A DNA stretch of 64,000 nt from CAVXEH01 sp963805305 (GTDB lineage: Bacteria; Chloroflexota; Limnocylindria; QHBO01). The stretch is taken from NCBI GenBank assembly GCA_963805305.1, contig CAWDTM010000002.1:124001-188000 (forward strand), given 5' to 3'. Under the pieces are notes generated by a model, which was not told the DNA's origin, made no database searches, and saw only the letters and a list, made by a program, of their open reading frames with translations. A program made the position numbers and the translations under genes. Of this stretch, positions 1 through 8,405 are shown in pieces; the stretch's first letter is position 1; every line of letters begins with the position of its first letter.

Positions 1-98
1 GGGAGATCGCCGGGCTCTCGTTCATGGTCGAGCTGCCCGCCCTGAAGGGACGCGAGAAGCTGGGCGAGTTCACCATCAACACGCTGCTGACCTACTAG
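1..98 (+). CDS. apt: Adenine phosphoribosyltransferase, C-terminal end (5' part outside window)
   Basis: Only the last 31 codons are present, in the frame that ends with TAG at 96-98. The peptide contains ELPALKGREKLGEF and ends LLTY. This matches the C-terminal end of Apt proteins, where a hydrophobic strand is followed by a GRE/DKL motif and a final tyrosine. Apt converts adenine and PRPP to AMP, which fits the other purine and nucleoside salvage genes in the window. The catalytic PRPP-binding loop lies upstream of the window, so the call rests on the tail alone. Confidence 0.7.
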   Translation, partial: EIAGLSFMVELPALKGREKLGEFTINTLLTY

Positions 99-119
99 GC
101 GCACCGGAGGCCAGGACGC

Positions 120-977
120 ATGGCGGTTGCCCAGTCCGAGCAGCGGGCCCGAGCCGTCACCGACCGCGACGCGATTGCCGCCTTCCTGCGAAGGGACCGA
201 CTGTACGCGGCCTATGCCTTTGGCGACCTCGACGGACCCAACCGACGGCGCGCGAGCTGGGGCATCGCCTACGACGCGGCCGGGACACCCATCGCCCTGG
301 CCGAGCACCACGAAGGTCTCGTTCCCCAGCCGCTTTTCCTGATGGGCGACCCCGGCGGATGCCGATCGCTCCTCGAGGCGGTCATCAAGCCCAGGGACGC
401 CTACTTCCAGGCAACCGAGGAGCACGAGGCGGTGATGCGCTCCCTGTACGAGCTGGAGGCGCCGACGGCGATGCTGCGCATGGTGGTCGACCGTGACACC
501 TTCACGCCCTTCGCGGGCCCGGCGGAGCGGCTGGTGCCCGCCGACATCGACGACCTCAACCGCCTCTACCAGCTCGGCTTTCGCACCGGCTTCCCGATCT
601 CGGTCCTGTCCGACGGGATCTACTTCGGGGTCCGCGTCCGCGGGCGCCTCGTGAGCGCGGCCGGCACGCACGTCGTCAACCCCCGTGAGGGGATGGGGGT
701 GGTGGGCAACGTGATGACGCACACCGACTTCCGCGGGCACGACTTCGCGAAGATGGTCACCTCCGCGGTGACCGCCGAGCTGCTGCGACGCCTCCCCGAC
801 GTGGCGCTCAACGTCCACACCGACAACGACCCCGCGGTCGCGGCCTACACCCGCCTCGGGTACCGTGTGCACTGCCATCTCGTCGAACGGCTCGGACGCC
901 GGCGTTCGGGTGGCTGGGGGATCATGCGACCCATACGAGAGGCGATACGACTGACGTGGCAACGCAACCCGGGGTGA
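120..977 (+). CDS. GNAT-family N-acetyltransferase
   Basis: A 285-residue protein. The C-terminal third has a GNAT fold signature: a strand reading GVVGNVMTHTDFRGHDFAK (acetyl-CoA binding loop, with RGHDFA in place of the usual R/Q-x-x-G-x-G/A), then helix 4 and NVHTDNDPAVAAYTRLGY, the common asparagine-rich end of the family. The N-terminal half is poorly conserved, as in two-lobed GNATs. The substrate cannot be predicted. ATG at 120 follows a GGAGG-like site (106-110). Its TGA (975-977) lies inside the start region of ahcY, so the two genes are translationally coupled. Confidence 0.8.
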   Translation: MAVAQSEQRARAVTDRDAIAAFLRRDRLYAAYAFGDLDGPNRRRASWGIAYDAAGTPIALAEHHEGLVPQPLFLMGDPGGCRSLLEAVIKPRDAYFQATEEHEAVMRSLYELEAPTAMLRMVVDRDTFTPFAGPAERLVPADIDDLNRLYQLGFRTGFPISVLSDGIYFGVRVRGRLVSAAGTHVVNPREGMGVVGNVMTHTDFRGHDFAKMVTSAVTAELLRRLPDVALNVHTDNDPAVAAYTRLGYRVHCHLVERLGRRRSGGWGIMRPIREAIRLTWQRNPG

Positions 978-2239
978 ACCAGACGGCGCACGACGTGGCC
1001 GACATCGGCCTCGCCGAGCAGGGGAAGCTCAAGATCGAGTGGGCCGATCGGCAGATGCCGGTGCTGGCCGGGATCCGCGAGCGCTTCGCGCGCGAGCAGC
1101 CGCTGGCCGGATGGCGGATCAGCGCCTGCCTCCACGTCACCTCCGAAACCGCCAACCTGATGCGCACCCTGGCCGATGGCGGCGCGGACGTCGTCCTCTG
1201 CAGCTCCAACCCGCTCTCGACCCAGGACGACGTGGCCGCCTCGCTCGTGGCGCACCACGGGATCCCGGTCTACGCCATCAAGGGCGAGGACCGCGAGTCG
1301 TACTACCGGCACATCTCCGCGGCGCTCGACCACCGCCCCCAGGTGACCATGGACGACGGCGCGGACCTGGTCACCGCGCTCCACACCCAGCGCACGGACC
1401 TGCTCGACGAGGTGGTGGGCGGCACCGAGGAGACCACCACGGGTGTCATTCGCATGCGGGCCATGGCCTTCGACGGCAAGCTGCGGTTCCCCGTGGTCGC
1501 CGTCAACGAGGCGCTCACCAAGCACCTCTTCGACAACCGCTATGGCACCGGGCAGAGCGCCATCGACGGGATCCTGCGGGCCACGAACATCCTCTTCGCG
1601 GGCAAGAACGTGGTCGTGGGCGGCTATGGCTGGGTCGGGCGTGGGATCGCCTCTCGCGCCCATGGCATGGGGGCAAACGTCACCGTCGTCGAGGTGGACG
1701 CGACCCGGGCCCTGGAGGCCGCCATGGACGGATTCCGGGTGATGAGCGCCGGCGAAGCCGCCGCAATCGGCGACGTGTTCATCAGCGCAACCGGGAACCT
1801 CAACATCTGGGGGCGCGACCACTTCCCGCGGATGCGCGACGGGGCCATCCTGGCCAACGCCGGGCACTTCAACGACGAGTTCGAGCTTCCGGCGCTCGAG
1901 CAGCAGTCGACCTCGTCCCGGGAGGTCCGGCCGTTCACCCGCGAGTACCTGATGGCCGATGGCCGCCGCATCTACGTCCTCGCCGACGGGCGCCTCGTGA
2001 ACCTGGGCGCTGCCGAAGGGCACCCGAGCATCGTCATGGACATGAGCTTCGCCAACCAGGCGCTAGGCCTCGAATGGCTGCGCGCGAGCGCCGGTTCCCT
2101 GGAGCCGAGGGTGTACGGCATCCCCGACGAGATCGACCGCGAGGTGGCCCGCCTCAAACTCGAGGCGATGGGGATCCACATCGAGCCCATGACCCCCGAG
2201 CAGCTCGCCTACTCGCAGTCCTGGGAGTCCGGGACCTAG
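956..2239 (+). CDS. ahcY: Adenosylhomocysteinase (S-adenosylhomocysteine hydrolase)
   Basis: 427 residues, the short prokaryotic form. It hydrolyses S-adenosylhomocysteine to adenosine and homocysteine in the cytosol and relieves inhibition of methyltransferases. Visible family blocks are the substrate region LCSSNPLSTQDD (81-92), GGTEETTTGV (155-164), the conserved FDNRYGTGQS (192-201), the NAD-binding GYGWVGRG (223-230) and the C-terminal GHPSIVMDMSFANQ. Two GTG starts are possible: 956, and 974 as a GTGA overlap with the upstream stop; 956 is kept because it has a weak GAGAGG site before it. It is followed by metK, giving two steps of the activated methyl cycle side by side. Confidence 0.95.
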   Translation: MATQPGVNQTAHDVADIGLAEQGKLKIEWADRQMPVLAGIRERFAREQPLAGWRISACLHVTSETANLMRTLADGGADVVLCSSNPLSTQDDVAASLVAHHGIPVYAIKGEDRESYYRHISAALDHRPQVTMDDGADLVTALHTQRTDLLDEVVGGTEETTTGVIRMRAMAFDGKLRFPVVAVNEALTKHLFDNRYGTGQSAIDGILRATNILFAGKNVVVGGYGWVGRGIASRAHGMGANVTVVEVDATRALEAAMDGFRVMSAGEAAAIGDVFISATGNLNIWGRDHFPRMRDGAILANAGHFNDEFELPALEQQSTSSREVRPFTREYLMADGRRIYVLADGRLVNLGAAEGHPSIVMDMSFANQALGLEWLRASAGSLEPRVYGIPDEIDREVARLKLEAMGIHIEPMTPEQLAYSQSWESGT

Positions 2240-2261
2240 GCCTCCCCCGGCGCTGTGGCGC

Positions 2262-2267
2262 TACACT
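2262..2267 (+). promoter_or_regulatory. Candidate -10 element for metK
   Basis: TACACT lies in the 70-bp gap between ahcY and metK, placing a transcript start near 2274 and a leader of about 36 nt. The same hexamer precedes several other genes here (trpS, sodN, the adenosine deaminase). The gap is too short for a SAM riboswitch aptamer. No convincing -35 is visible. Confidence 0.45.
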
Positions 2268-2309
2268 CCATCCCAGCGCCCCTCACGCGCACGCCGGAGA
2301 GCGAGCCGC

Positions 2310-3542
2310 ATGTCCGATCCTGACAGCCTGACCCTGTTCACCTCCGAGTCGGTGACCGAGGGTCACCCCGACAAGCTCTGCGACGCCGTTGCCGATGCCG
2401 TCCTCGACGACGTCATCGGCCGCGACCGGTTCGCGCGCGTCGCCGTGGAGGCGGCGACCACGACCGGCGTCGTCTTCGTCCTGGGCGAGATGACCACCGA
2501 TGCCTACTGCGATGTCCAGGCCGTGGTGCGCGACACCGTCCGCCGGATCGGCTACGACCACTCCGACCTGGGGTTCGACTGGGAGACCTGCGGGACCCTG
2601 GTCGCCATCAAGGAGCAGTCCCCGGACATTGCCCTGGGCGTGGACAACGCTCTCGAGTCGCGGGAGGGCCGCGAGCCGCTGGAGCTGGGTGCCGGCGATC
2701 AGGGAATGATGTTCGGGTACGCCACCGACGAGACGCCCGAGCTCATGCCAGCCTCGATCGTCATGGCCCATCGCGTGGCCCGGCGGCTGGCTGAGGTCCG
2801 CAAGTCCGGCGAGCTGCCGTTCCTACGTCCTGACGGCAAGAGCCAGGTGACCATCGCCTACGACCCCGGCGGCCGCCCGGTTCGCGTCGACACGGTCCTG
2901 GTCAGCACCCAGCACGATCCCGACGTGGGGCAGACGGAGCTGGCAGCGGCCGTTCGGGAAGTGGTCATCGAGCGGGCGATCCCCGCAGAGCTGCTGGATC
3001 CCATCCACACCCGCCACCTGGTGAACCCAACCGGGCGGTTCGTCATCGGCGGGCCCATGGGCGACTCCGGCCTCTCGGGGCGGAAGATCATCGTGGACAC
3101 GTACGGCGGCGCGGCGCGTCACGGCGGTGGCAGCTTCTCCGGCAAGGATCCGACGAAGGTCGACCGCTCTGCGGCCTACTACGCGCGGTACGTGGCGGCA
3201 AACGTCGTCGCCGCGGGACTCGCGCGCCGGTTCGAGCTCCAGGTGGCCTATGCCATCGGCGTGGCGCATCCACTCGCCATCAACGTCGAGACCTTCGGGA
3301 CCGGGGCCGTGTCGGACGAGCGGATCGTGGCGCTCATCGAGCGGCATTTCGACCTGCGTCCGGGCGCGATCATCGAGCAGCTCGATCTCCGGCGGCCCAT
3401 CTACAGCCCCACCGCCGCCTACGGGCACTTCGGCCGTCCGGATCTCGATCTCTCCTGGGAGCGGACCGACCGCGCCGCGCTGCTGCGCGATGCCGCGGGC
3501 TTGCCCGGGGACCCCCCGGTGGCGGCCGTCGCAGCATCGTGA
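2310..3542 (+). CDS. metK: S-adenosylmethionine synthetase
   Basis: 410 residues, the usual bacterial length. It makes S-adenosylmethionine from methionine and ATP. It carries the N-terminal signature FTSESVTEGHPDKLCD, the GAGDQGMMFGYA hexapeptide region, and the P-loop-like block GGGSFSGKDPTKVDRSAAY that binds the triphosphate. ATG at 2310 has GGAGA at 2296-2300, 9 nt upstream. The TGA overlaps the GTG of the next gene. Together with ahcY it makes a SAM-cycle pair. Confidence 0.97.
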   Translation: MSDPDSLTLFTSESVTEGHPDKLCDAVADAVLDDVIGRDRFARVAVEAATTTGVVFVLGEMTTDAYCDVQAVVRDTVRRIGYDHSDLGFDWETCGTLVAIKEQSPDIALGVDNALESREGREPLELGAGDQGMMFGYATDETPELMPASIVMAHRVARRLAEVRKSGELPFLRPDGKSQVTIAYDPGGRPVRVDTVLVSTQHDPDVGQTELAAAVREVVIERAIPAELLDPIHTRHLVNPTGRFVIGGPMGDSGLSGRKIIVDTYGGAARHGGGSFSGKDPTKVDRSAAYYARYVAANVVAAGLARRFELQVAYAIGVAHPLAINVETFGTGAVSDERIVALIERHFDLRPGAIIEQLDLRRPIYSPTAAYGHFGRPDLDLSWERTDRAALLRDAAGLPGDPPVAAVAAS

Positions 3543-4189
3543 CCCGGCTCCCGGCGCGTCCGCGCGCCTGGGGGGAGCAGGCCGCCCACGGACCCCTGGA
3601 GCGCATCGGCAGATGGGTACGCGGGCTCATGGGCGCCCCGTCCGGATCGGCGGTCATGGGCCTGCCGGATCTGCCGGCCGTGCTGCGCCGGGATCCGCTC
3701 GCGGACCCGTACGTCGCGGCGACCAGGGTCGGGGACCATCGGATGGCTGCGGAATCGGCGAGTACCGCCGCCGAGCACGCGATTGGTGCGCACTCGTGGT
3801 GGGCGGCGGACGCCTGGTCGCACCGCGCCCTCTGGCACTACGAGCGCGTGGACATGACGCTGGCCGCGACCCGGATCGCGCGGCGCATCGGCGACATCCG
3901 GGTGGCCGGCGGCGATCCGGACTCAGCGCGGCGCTACTATGCCGAGGCGATCAGCGAGGCGCGCGACATCGGCGCCCAGCGCGAGCAGGGGCTCGCGGCC
4001 CTGGGCATGGGCCGCGCCGAGCTCGACCGGGCTGACGTCACGACTGCGCGTCGACTGGCGAACATCGCGGAGACGCTGCTCGTCTCGGCGGGGGCGCCCG
4101 CGGACGAGATCGAAGCCGCGCGCGAGCTTCGCGGTGACGAGAAGCCGGTAGACGAACGCGCAACGGGGAACGACGAGGAGGCAGGGTGA
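3539..4189 (+). CDS. Hypothetical alpha-helical (TPR-like) protein
   Basis: 216 residues, GTG start overlapping the metK stop (GTGA). No catalytic motif is recognisable. Residues from about 55 to 190 form alanine- and arginine-rich helices with a TPR-like rhythm (SAREYYAEAISEA-type and QGLAALGMGRAELDRAD-type segments), ending in an acidic tail. No signal peptide or membrane segment. It is coupled to metK upstream and to proC downstream, so it is expressed with amino-acid metabolism genes, but its role is unknown. Confidence 0.6.
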   Translation: MTRLPARPRAWGEQAAHGPLERIGRWVRGLMGAPSGSAVMGLPDLPAVLRRDPLADPYVAATRVGDHRMAAESASTAAEHAIGAHSWWAADAWSHRALWHYERVDMTLAATRIARRIGDIRVAGGDPDSARRYYAEAISEARDIGAQREQGLAALGMGRAELDRADVTTARRLANIAETLLVSAGAPADEIEAARELRGDEKPVDERATGNDEEAG

Positions 4190-5055
4190 CGGCACGGCAC
4201 GAGATGCGCGTCGGCGTCGTGGGGGCCGGGGTGATGGCGGAGGCGATGATCGCCGGACTGCTCGCCGACCGGGCCGTCACCGCGGAGTCGCTCATCGCCT
4301 CGCACCCGCGCCGGGATCGGCGCGAATCGCTGGCCGCCTCGCACGGGATCCGCGTCGTGGCACGCAACGCGGAGGCCATCATCGACGCGGAGATCGTGGT
4401 CCTGGCCGTGAAGCCGCAGATGCTGCGGCGCGTGATGCGCGAGGTCGCTCCGGCCCTGCGCGACGGCCAGGTGGTGCTCTCCATCGTCGCGGGGGCGACC
4501 CTCCGGACCCTGGCCGCCGGCCTCGCCCACCCGGCAGTGGTGCGAGCCATGCCCAACACGCCCGCCCAGATCCGGCGCGGCATCTCCGTCTGGGCGGCTG
4601 CGCCCGCCTGCAGCGCTCGCCAGCGCGACCTGGCCCGAGCCGTGCTGCGGAGCCTGGGATCCGAGCGCCAGGTCGAGGACGAGGGCTTCGTGGCCATGGC
4701 GACCGCGCTCTCGGGCACCGGCCCCACCTACTTGTTCGCCGTGATGGAGGCGCTCATCGACGCGGGCGTCCACATGGGCTTCCCGCGCGAGCTGGCCCAC
4801 GACCTCGTCGTGGAGACCCTCATCGGCTCGGCCGAGTACGCCGCCCGATCGGAGCTTCATCCGGCCCAGCTCCGCAACCTGGTCACCTCGCCGGGCGGGA
4901 CGAGCGCTGCAGCGATCTACGAGCTCGAGAAGGGCCGGATCCGGACCGTCTTCTCCGATGCCGTGTGGGCGGCCTACCGGCGCACCGTCGAGCTTGGCGA
5001 CCGGCTTGAGCGCGAGACGGCCGCGGACGACGCCACGGCCGACGGACTGGGGTAG
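4186..5055 (+). CDS. proC: Pyrroline-5-carboxylate reductase
   Basis: 289 residues, typical ProC length. It reduces pyrroline-5-carboxylate to proline with NAD(P)H. The N-terminus has the Rossmann motif GVVGAGVMAEAM (about 10-21), then the conserved AVKPQM block, MPNTPAQIRRGI (substrate/NADP region) and the C-terminal LSGTGPTYLFAVMEALIDAGV and TSPGGTSAAAI signatures. GTG at 4186 overlaps the upstream TGA and has a GAGGAGG site a few nt before it. The TAG stop at 5053-5055 forms the first half of the TAGGCT element proposed as the -10 of manC. Confidence 0.95.
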   Translation: MTARHEMRVGVVGAGVMAEAMIAGLLADRAVTAESLIASHPRRDRRESLAASHGIRVVARNAEAIIDAEIVVLAVKPQMLRRVMREVAPALRDGQVVLSIVAGATLRTLAAGLAHPAVVRAMPNTPAQIRRGISVWAAAPACSARQRDLARAVLRSLGSERQVEDEGFVAMATALSGTGPTYLFAVMEALIDAGVHMGFPRELAHDLVVETLIGSAEYAARSELHPAQLRNLVTSPGGTSAAAIYELEKGRIRTVFSDAVWAAYRRTVELGDRLERETAADDATADGLG

Positions 5056-5068
5056 GCTCACCAACGGC

Positions 5069-6139
5069 ATGTTTGCGATCGTGATGGCCGGTGGCTCCGG
5101 CACTCGTCTCTGGCCCCTCTCGCGACGACGCGCGCCGAAGCAGCTCCTGCCCCTGACCGGGGAGACGAGCCTGCTGCAGCAGACGGTGGCGCGGCTCATG
5201 CCACTGCTTCCGCCGCGTGACGTCTATGTGATCACCTCGCAGGCCCACGTCCGGGAGACCGTCGCACAGCTGCCGCAGCTTCCCGAGGAGAACGTCCTGG
5301 GCGAGCCCCTGGCGCGATCCACCGCGGTTGCCGCCGGCCTCGCGACGGTGATCGCACGGCGGGACCCCGACGAGGTGGCCCTGGTCCTTCCCGCAGACCA
5401 TTTCGTCTCGGACGCGGACGCGTTCCTCGACGCCCTGCGCGAGGCGGCGCGCGCCGCAGAACGGGGCTACCTGGTGACCCTGGGCGTCGTCCCCACCCAC
5501 CCGGCGACCGGTTACGGCTACATCAAGGTCGGTGCGCCCCTGCACGCTGCAGTCCCCACGGCGCTCGTCGAGCGATTCGTCGAGAAGCCCGACTCCACGA
5601 CCGCGGAGGGGTTCCTCGCGAGCGGCGACTACCTCTGGAACGCCGGCATCTTCGCCTGGCGCACCTACAGCTTCCGGGCTGCCCTCCAGCGGTTCCAGCC
5701 GGAGCTCGCCGCGGCCCTGGACCGGATCGCGGCGCTGCACCGGATTCCGGGCTGGCTATCGAGCGTGCGGGAGATCCTGGATCCCGTCCCGGCCATCACC
5801 ATCGACATCGGCATTGCCGAGCCGGCCGCCGCAGAGGGGCGCATGGCGGTCGTGCCGCTCAACGCCGGGTGGAACGACATCGGCTCGTGGTCGAGCCTCC
5901 TCGAGGCCCTGAGCGCCAGGTCCGGCTCCACCCTGGTGGCGAGCGGCCAGCACCTTGACCGTGGATCCGAGCGCGTGCTCGTCCACGGCGGCGACAGGCT
6001 GATCGTGACGGTGGGCCTGCGTGACGTGATCATCGTCGACACCCCGGACGCCCTGCTCGTCTGCGCCCGCGACCGCGCCGAGGAGATCAAGCCGGTCCTC
6101 GACGAGATCGCAGAGAAGGCGGGCGACCGCTATCTCTGA
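5069..6139 (+). CDS. manC: Mannose-1-phosphate guanylyltransferase
   Basis: 356 residues. It forms GDP-mannose from mannose-1-phosphate and GTP. The nucleotidyltransferase signature GGSGTRLWPLS lies at residues 8-18, followed by PKQLLPL, the VLPADHF metal-site region and VERFVEKPD. It stops before any phosphomannose isomerase cupin domain, so it is the short single-domain type; isomerase activity is supplied by the PGI/PMI gene at 8406. Start at ATG 5069: the upstream in-frame region overlaps proC, and TAGGCT (5053-5058) ends 10 nt before this ATG with no Shine-Dalgarno, consistent with a leaderless mRNA. Confidence 0.93.
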   Translation: MFAIVMAGGSGTRLWPLSRRRAPKQLLPLTGETSLLQQTVARLMPLLPPRDVYVITSQAHVRETVAQLPQLPEENVLGEPLARSTAVAAGLATVIARRDPDEVALVLPADHFVSDADAFLDALREAARAAERGYLVTLGVVPTHPATGYGYIKVGAPLHAAVPTALVERFVEKPDSTTAEGFLASGDYLWNAGIFAWRTYSFRAALQRFQPELAAALDRIAALHRIPGWLSSVREILDPVPAITIDIGIAEPAAAEGRMAVVPLNAGWNDIGSWSSLLEALSARSGSTLVASGQHLDRGSERVLVHGGDRLIVTVGLRDVIIVDTPDALLVCARDRAEEIKPVLDEIAEKAGDRYL

Positions 6140-6185
6140 GCGAACGCGGCCGATCCAGGCCGGGGCCGAGGAGCCGCCTTCCTGG

Positions 6186-6863
6186 ATGGACGAGGAGGCG
6201 CTGCCCCACGCCTGGCTGGGGCGCCTCATCGGCCACGGGCTGGGCTGGTACCTCCGCCTGGTGGCCGCCACCTCGCGCTTCTCCGGGCCGCCGGTCATCC
6301 AGGAGCAGACCATCTTCGCCATCTGGCACGAGTCGAACCTGGTCGCGGCGACGGCCGCGTGGCACCTTCGACGCAACCGCCGCATCGTGAGCTTCAGCAC
6401 GCGCGGGTTCCGCGGGATCATGATGAACGCGATGCTGCGCTCCATGGGCTCCGGCGTCGTGACGCTCCCCGACGAGGGGTCCGCCACTCGAGCCGAGGCA
6501 GCGCGCCTCTCCCTGGAGCTGGCCCGCGTGGCACGCTCCGGCCACACCGTCGTGGTCAGCTGCGACGGTCCCTTCGGTCCGTACCGGGTCGCGAAGCCCG
6601 GCGCGCTGCTGGTCGCCCGGGAGTCCGGGCTCCCGATCCAGCCCTGGGCCGTCGCTGTCCGCCCGGCGCTCCGGCTGCGGAGCCGATGGGATCGCCACCT
6701 CGTTCCCCTCCCGTTCTCCCGGATGCGCGTCGAGGAGGGTGAGCAGATCCGCGTGGCCCCGCGGGAGCGGCTCAAGCCGCTGCTTGCCCACCTCCAGGCC
6801 GAGCTGCAGCGGGTCGCCGAGATCGCCGACGAGCGGATGGCCGGTGACTGGCGGCGCCGCTGA
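6186..6863 (+). CDS. DUF374-type lysophospholipid acyltransferase-like protein
   Basis: 225 residues. It shows the conserved blocks of DUF374 proteins: FAIWHESNL (HxxxN where classical acyltransferases have HxxxxD), FSTRGFRGIMMNAML, GVVTLPDEGS, VVVSCDGPFGPYRVAKPG and the GLPIQPWAVAV strand. Members resemble PlsC/LpxL acyltransferases and are often near envelope genes. No N-terminal membrane anchor stands out beyond a short hydrophobic stretch, so a peripheral membrane location is likely. It sits between GDP-mannose and phosphomannomutase genes, consistent with a role in glycolipid or envelope synthesis. The acyl acceptor is unknown. Confidence 0.75.
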   Translation: MDEEALPHAWLGRLIGHGLGWYLRLVAATSRFSGPPVIQEQTIFAIWHESNLVAATAAWHLRRNRRIVSFSTRGFRGIMMNAMLRSMGSGVVTLPDEGSATRAEAARLSLELARVARSGHTVVVSCDGPFGPYRVAKPGALLVARESGLPIQPWAVAVRPALRLRSRWDRHLVPLPFSRMRVEEGEQIRVAPRERLKPLLAHLQAELQRVAEIADERMAGDWRRR

Positions 6864-6926
6864 TGGCGTGCTGCGGTCCGCAGCCGCTACCATGAGCCCA
6901 CCCATCAATCGCCGCCGCGAGGAACC

Positions 6927-8402
6927 GTGACGAAGATCAAGTTCGGAACCGATGGCTGGCGCGCGGCCATCGCCGAGGACTACACGTTCCACAACGTGCG
7001 CCGCTGCGCACGCGGTGTCGCGGAGTACCTCCACTCCACCGGGGCGGCAGATCGCGGCGTGGTCGTCTGCCATGACCGTCGCTTTGCATCGGAGTACTTC
7101 GCCCGCGCCTGCGTCGAGGTGCTCGCGGCGCACGAGATCCGCAGCTTCACCCCACCCGACGCGGTGCCGACCCAGGTCGGCTCCTTCTTCACCCACGAGA
7201 TGCAGGCGGGAGCGGGGATCGTGATCACCGCCAGCCACAACCCGTGGACCGACAACGGGTTCAAGGTGAAGGCAGATACCGGTGGTGCGGCCGCGCCGGA
7301 GATGCTGGCCGACATCGAAGCGACCATGGACAGCCATCCGGAGGAGGAGCCGCCGCCCCGTCACGACTACGAGGACGCCGTGGCCGCCGGGATGGTCGAG
7401 GTCTTCGATCCGTACCCGAAATTCCGCGACCAGCTCGCGAGCATCGTGGACATCGAGCGGATCCGCGCCGCGGAGAAGCGACTCCTCGTCGAGCCGCTGT
7501 ATGGCTCGGGGGCAGGCTGGTTCACCCGGCTGCTCGATGGGGGACGGCTCACGGTCCGCGAGCTCCACACCGAGCGCAACCCGTTCTTCGGCGGCGTGAA
7601 CCCCGAGCCGATCCGCCCCAACATCGACGCCTGGCTCGAGGAAATTCCCCGCTGGGGCGCCGACATCGGCATCGCCTTCGACGGCGACGCCGACCGGGTG
7701 GGCATGGCCACCGAGCAGGGTGTCTTCGTCAACCAGCTGCAGGTGTACGGCCTGCTGTACTGGTACCTGCTCGATGTGCGCGGCCAGATCGGACCGGCCG
7801 TCTACACCGTCACCACCACCTCCATGGCTCAGCGGCTGGCCGAGATTTACGGCACGCAGGCCTACGAGACGGGCGTGGGCTTCAAGTACGTCGGGCCCAA
7901 GATGACGGAGACCCACGCGGTCATCGGCGGCGAGGAGTCCGGGGGATTCGGCTTCGGGATGCACATCCCCGAGCGCGACGGGCTGGCATCCGGTCTCTTC
8001 CTGCTGGACCTGTGGCTGACCAAGGGGAAGCAGGCGTCGGAGGTGCTCGCGGAGCTGCAGGCCCTCGCCGGCCCCAGCTACTACAACCGGATTGACATCC
8101 GCTTCCCCCGCGAGGGCTACGACGCGGTGAAGGCGGGCACGCTCGCGCGGCTCGGAGACGAGGCGCCCGAGTCGCTGGCCGGGCGGTCGGTCGTGCGCCG
8201 CCAGGCCCTCGAGACCGGCGATGGTTTCAAGTTCTACCGGGACGACGGGTCGTGGCTCCTGATCCGCTTCAGCGGGACTGAGGCGCTCCTGCGCATCTAT
8301 GTCGAGGCCCGGTCCCCGGAGGACGTCGAGTCGCTCCTCGCGGAGGGTCGGCAGATCGCCGCCGCGGAGACCGGCGCGGCCCGCAACGGGGGCGCCGCGT
8401 AG
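6927..8402 (+). CDS. Phosphomannomutase/phosphoglucomutase
   Basis: 491 residues of the alpha-D-phosphohexomutase family, interconverting hexose-1- and 6-phosphates. All four family loops are present: the phosphoserine loop TASHNP (S103), the metal loop DGDADR (252-257), the sugar-binding GGEESGGFG, and the phosphate-binding RFSGTEALLRIY near the C-terminus. GTG at 6927 follows GAGGA (6919-6923) at a short spacing of 3 nt; TACCAT at 6888-6893 may be its -10. Three bases separate it from the PGI/PMI gene, which makes its hexose-6-phosphate substrate. Confidence 0.93.
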   Translation: MTKIKFGTDGWRAAIAEDYTFHNVRRCARGVAEYLHSTGAADRGVVVCHDRRFASEYFARACVEVLAAHEIRSFTPPDAVPTQVGSFFTHEMQAGAGIVITASHNPWTDNGFKVKADTGGAAAPEMLADIEATMDSHPEEEPPPRHDYEDAVAAGMVEVFDPYPKFRDQLASIVDIERIRAAEKRLLVEPLYGSGAGWFTRLLDGGRLTVRELHTERNPFFGGVNPEPIRPNIDAWLEEIPRWGADIGIAFDGDADRVGMATEQGVFVNQLQVYGLLYWYLLDVRGQIGPAVYTVTTTSMAQRLAEIYGTQAYETGVGFKYVGPKMTETHAVIGGEESGGFGFGMHIPERDGLASGLFLLDLWLTKGKQASEVLAELQALAGPSYYNRIDIRFPREGYDAVKAGTLARLGDEAPESLAGRSVVRRQALETGDGFKFYRDDGSWLLIRFSGTEALLRIYVEARSPEDVESLLAEGRQIAAAETGAARNGGAA

Positions 8403-8405
8403 GCC

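Noticed and set aside
2240..2309. Possible SAM or SAH riboswitch before metK
   Set aside because: The gap is 70 bp and contains the -10; no aptamer core is present.
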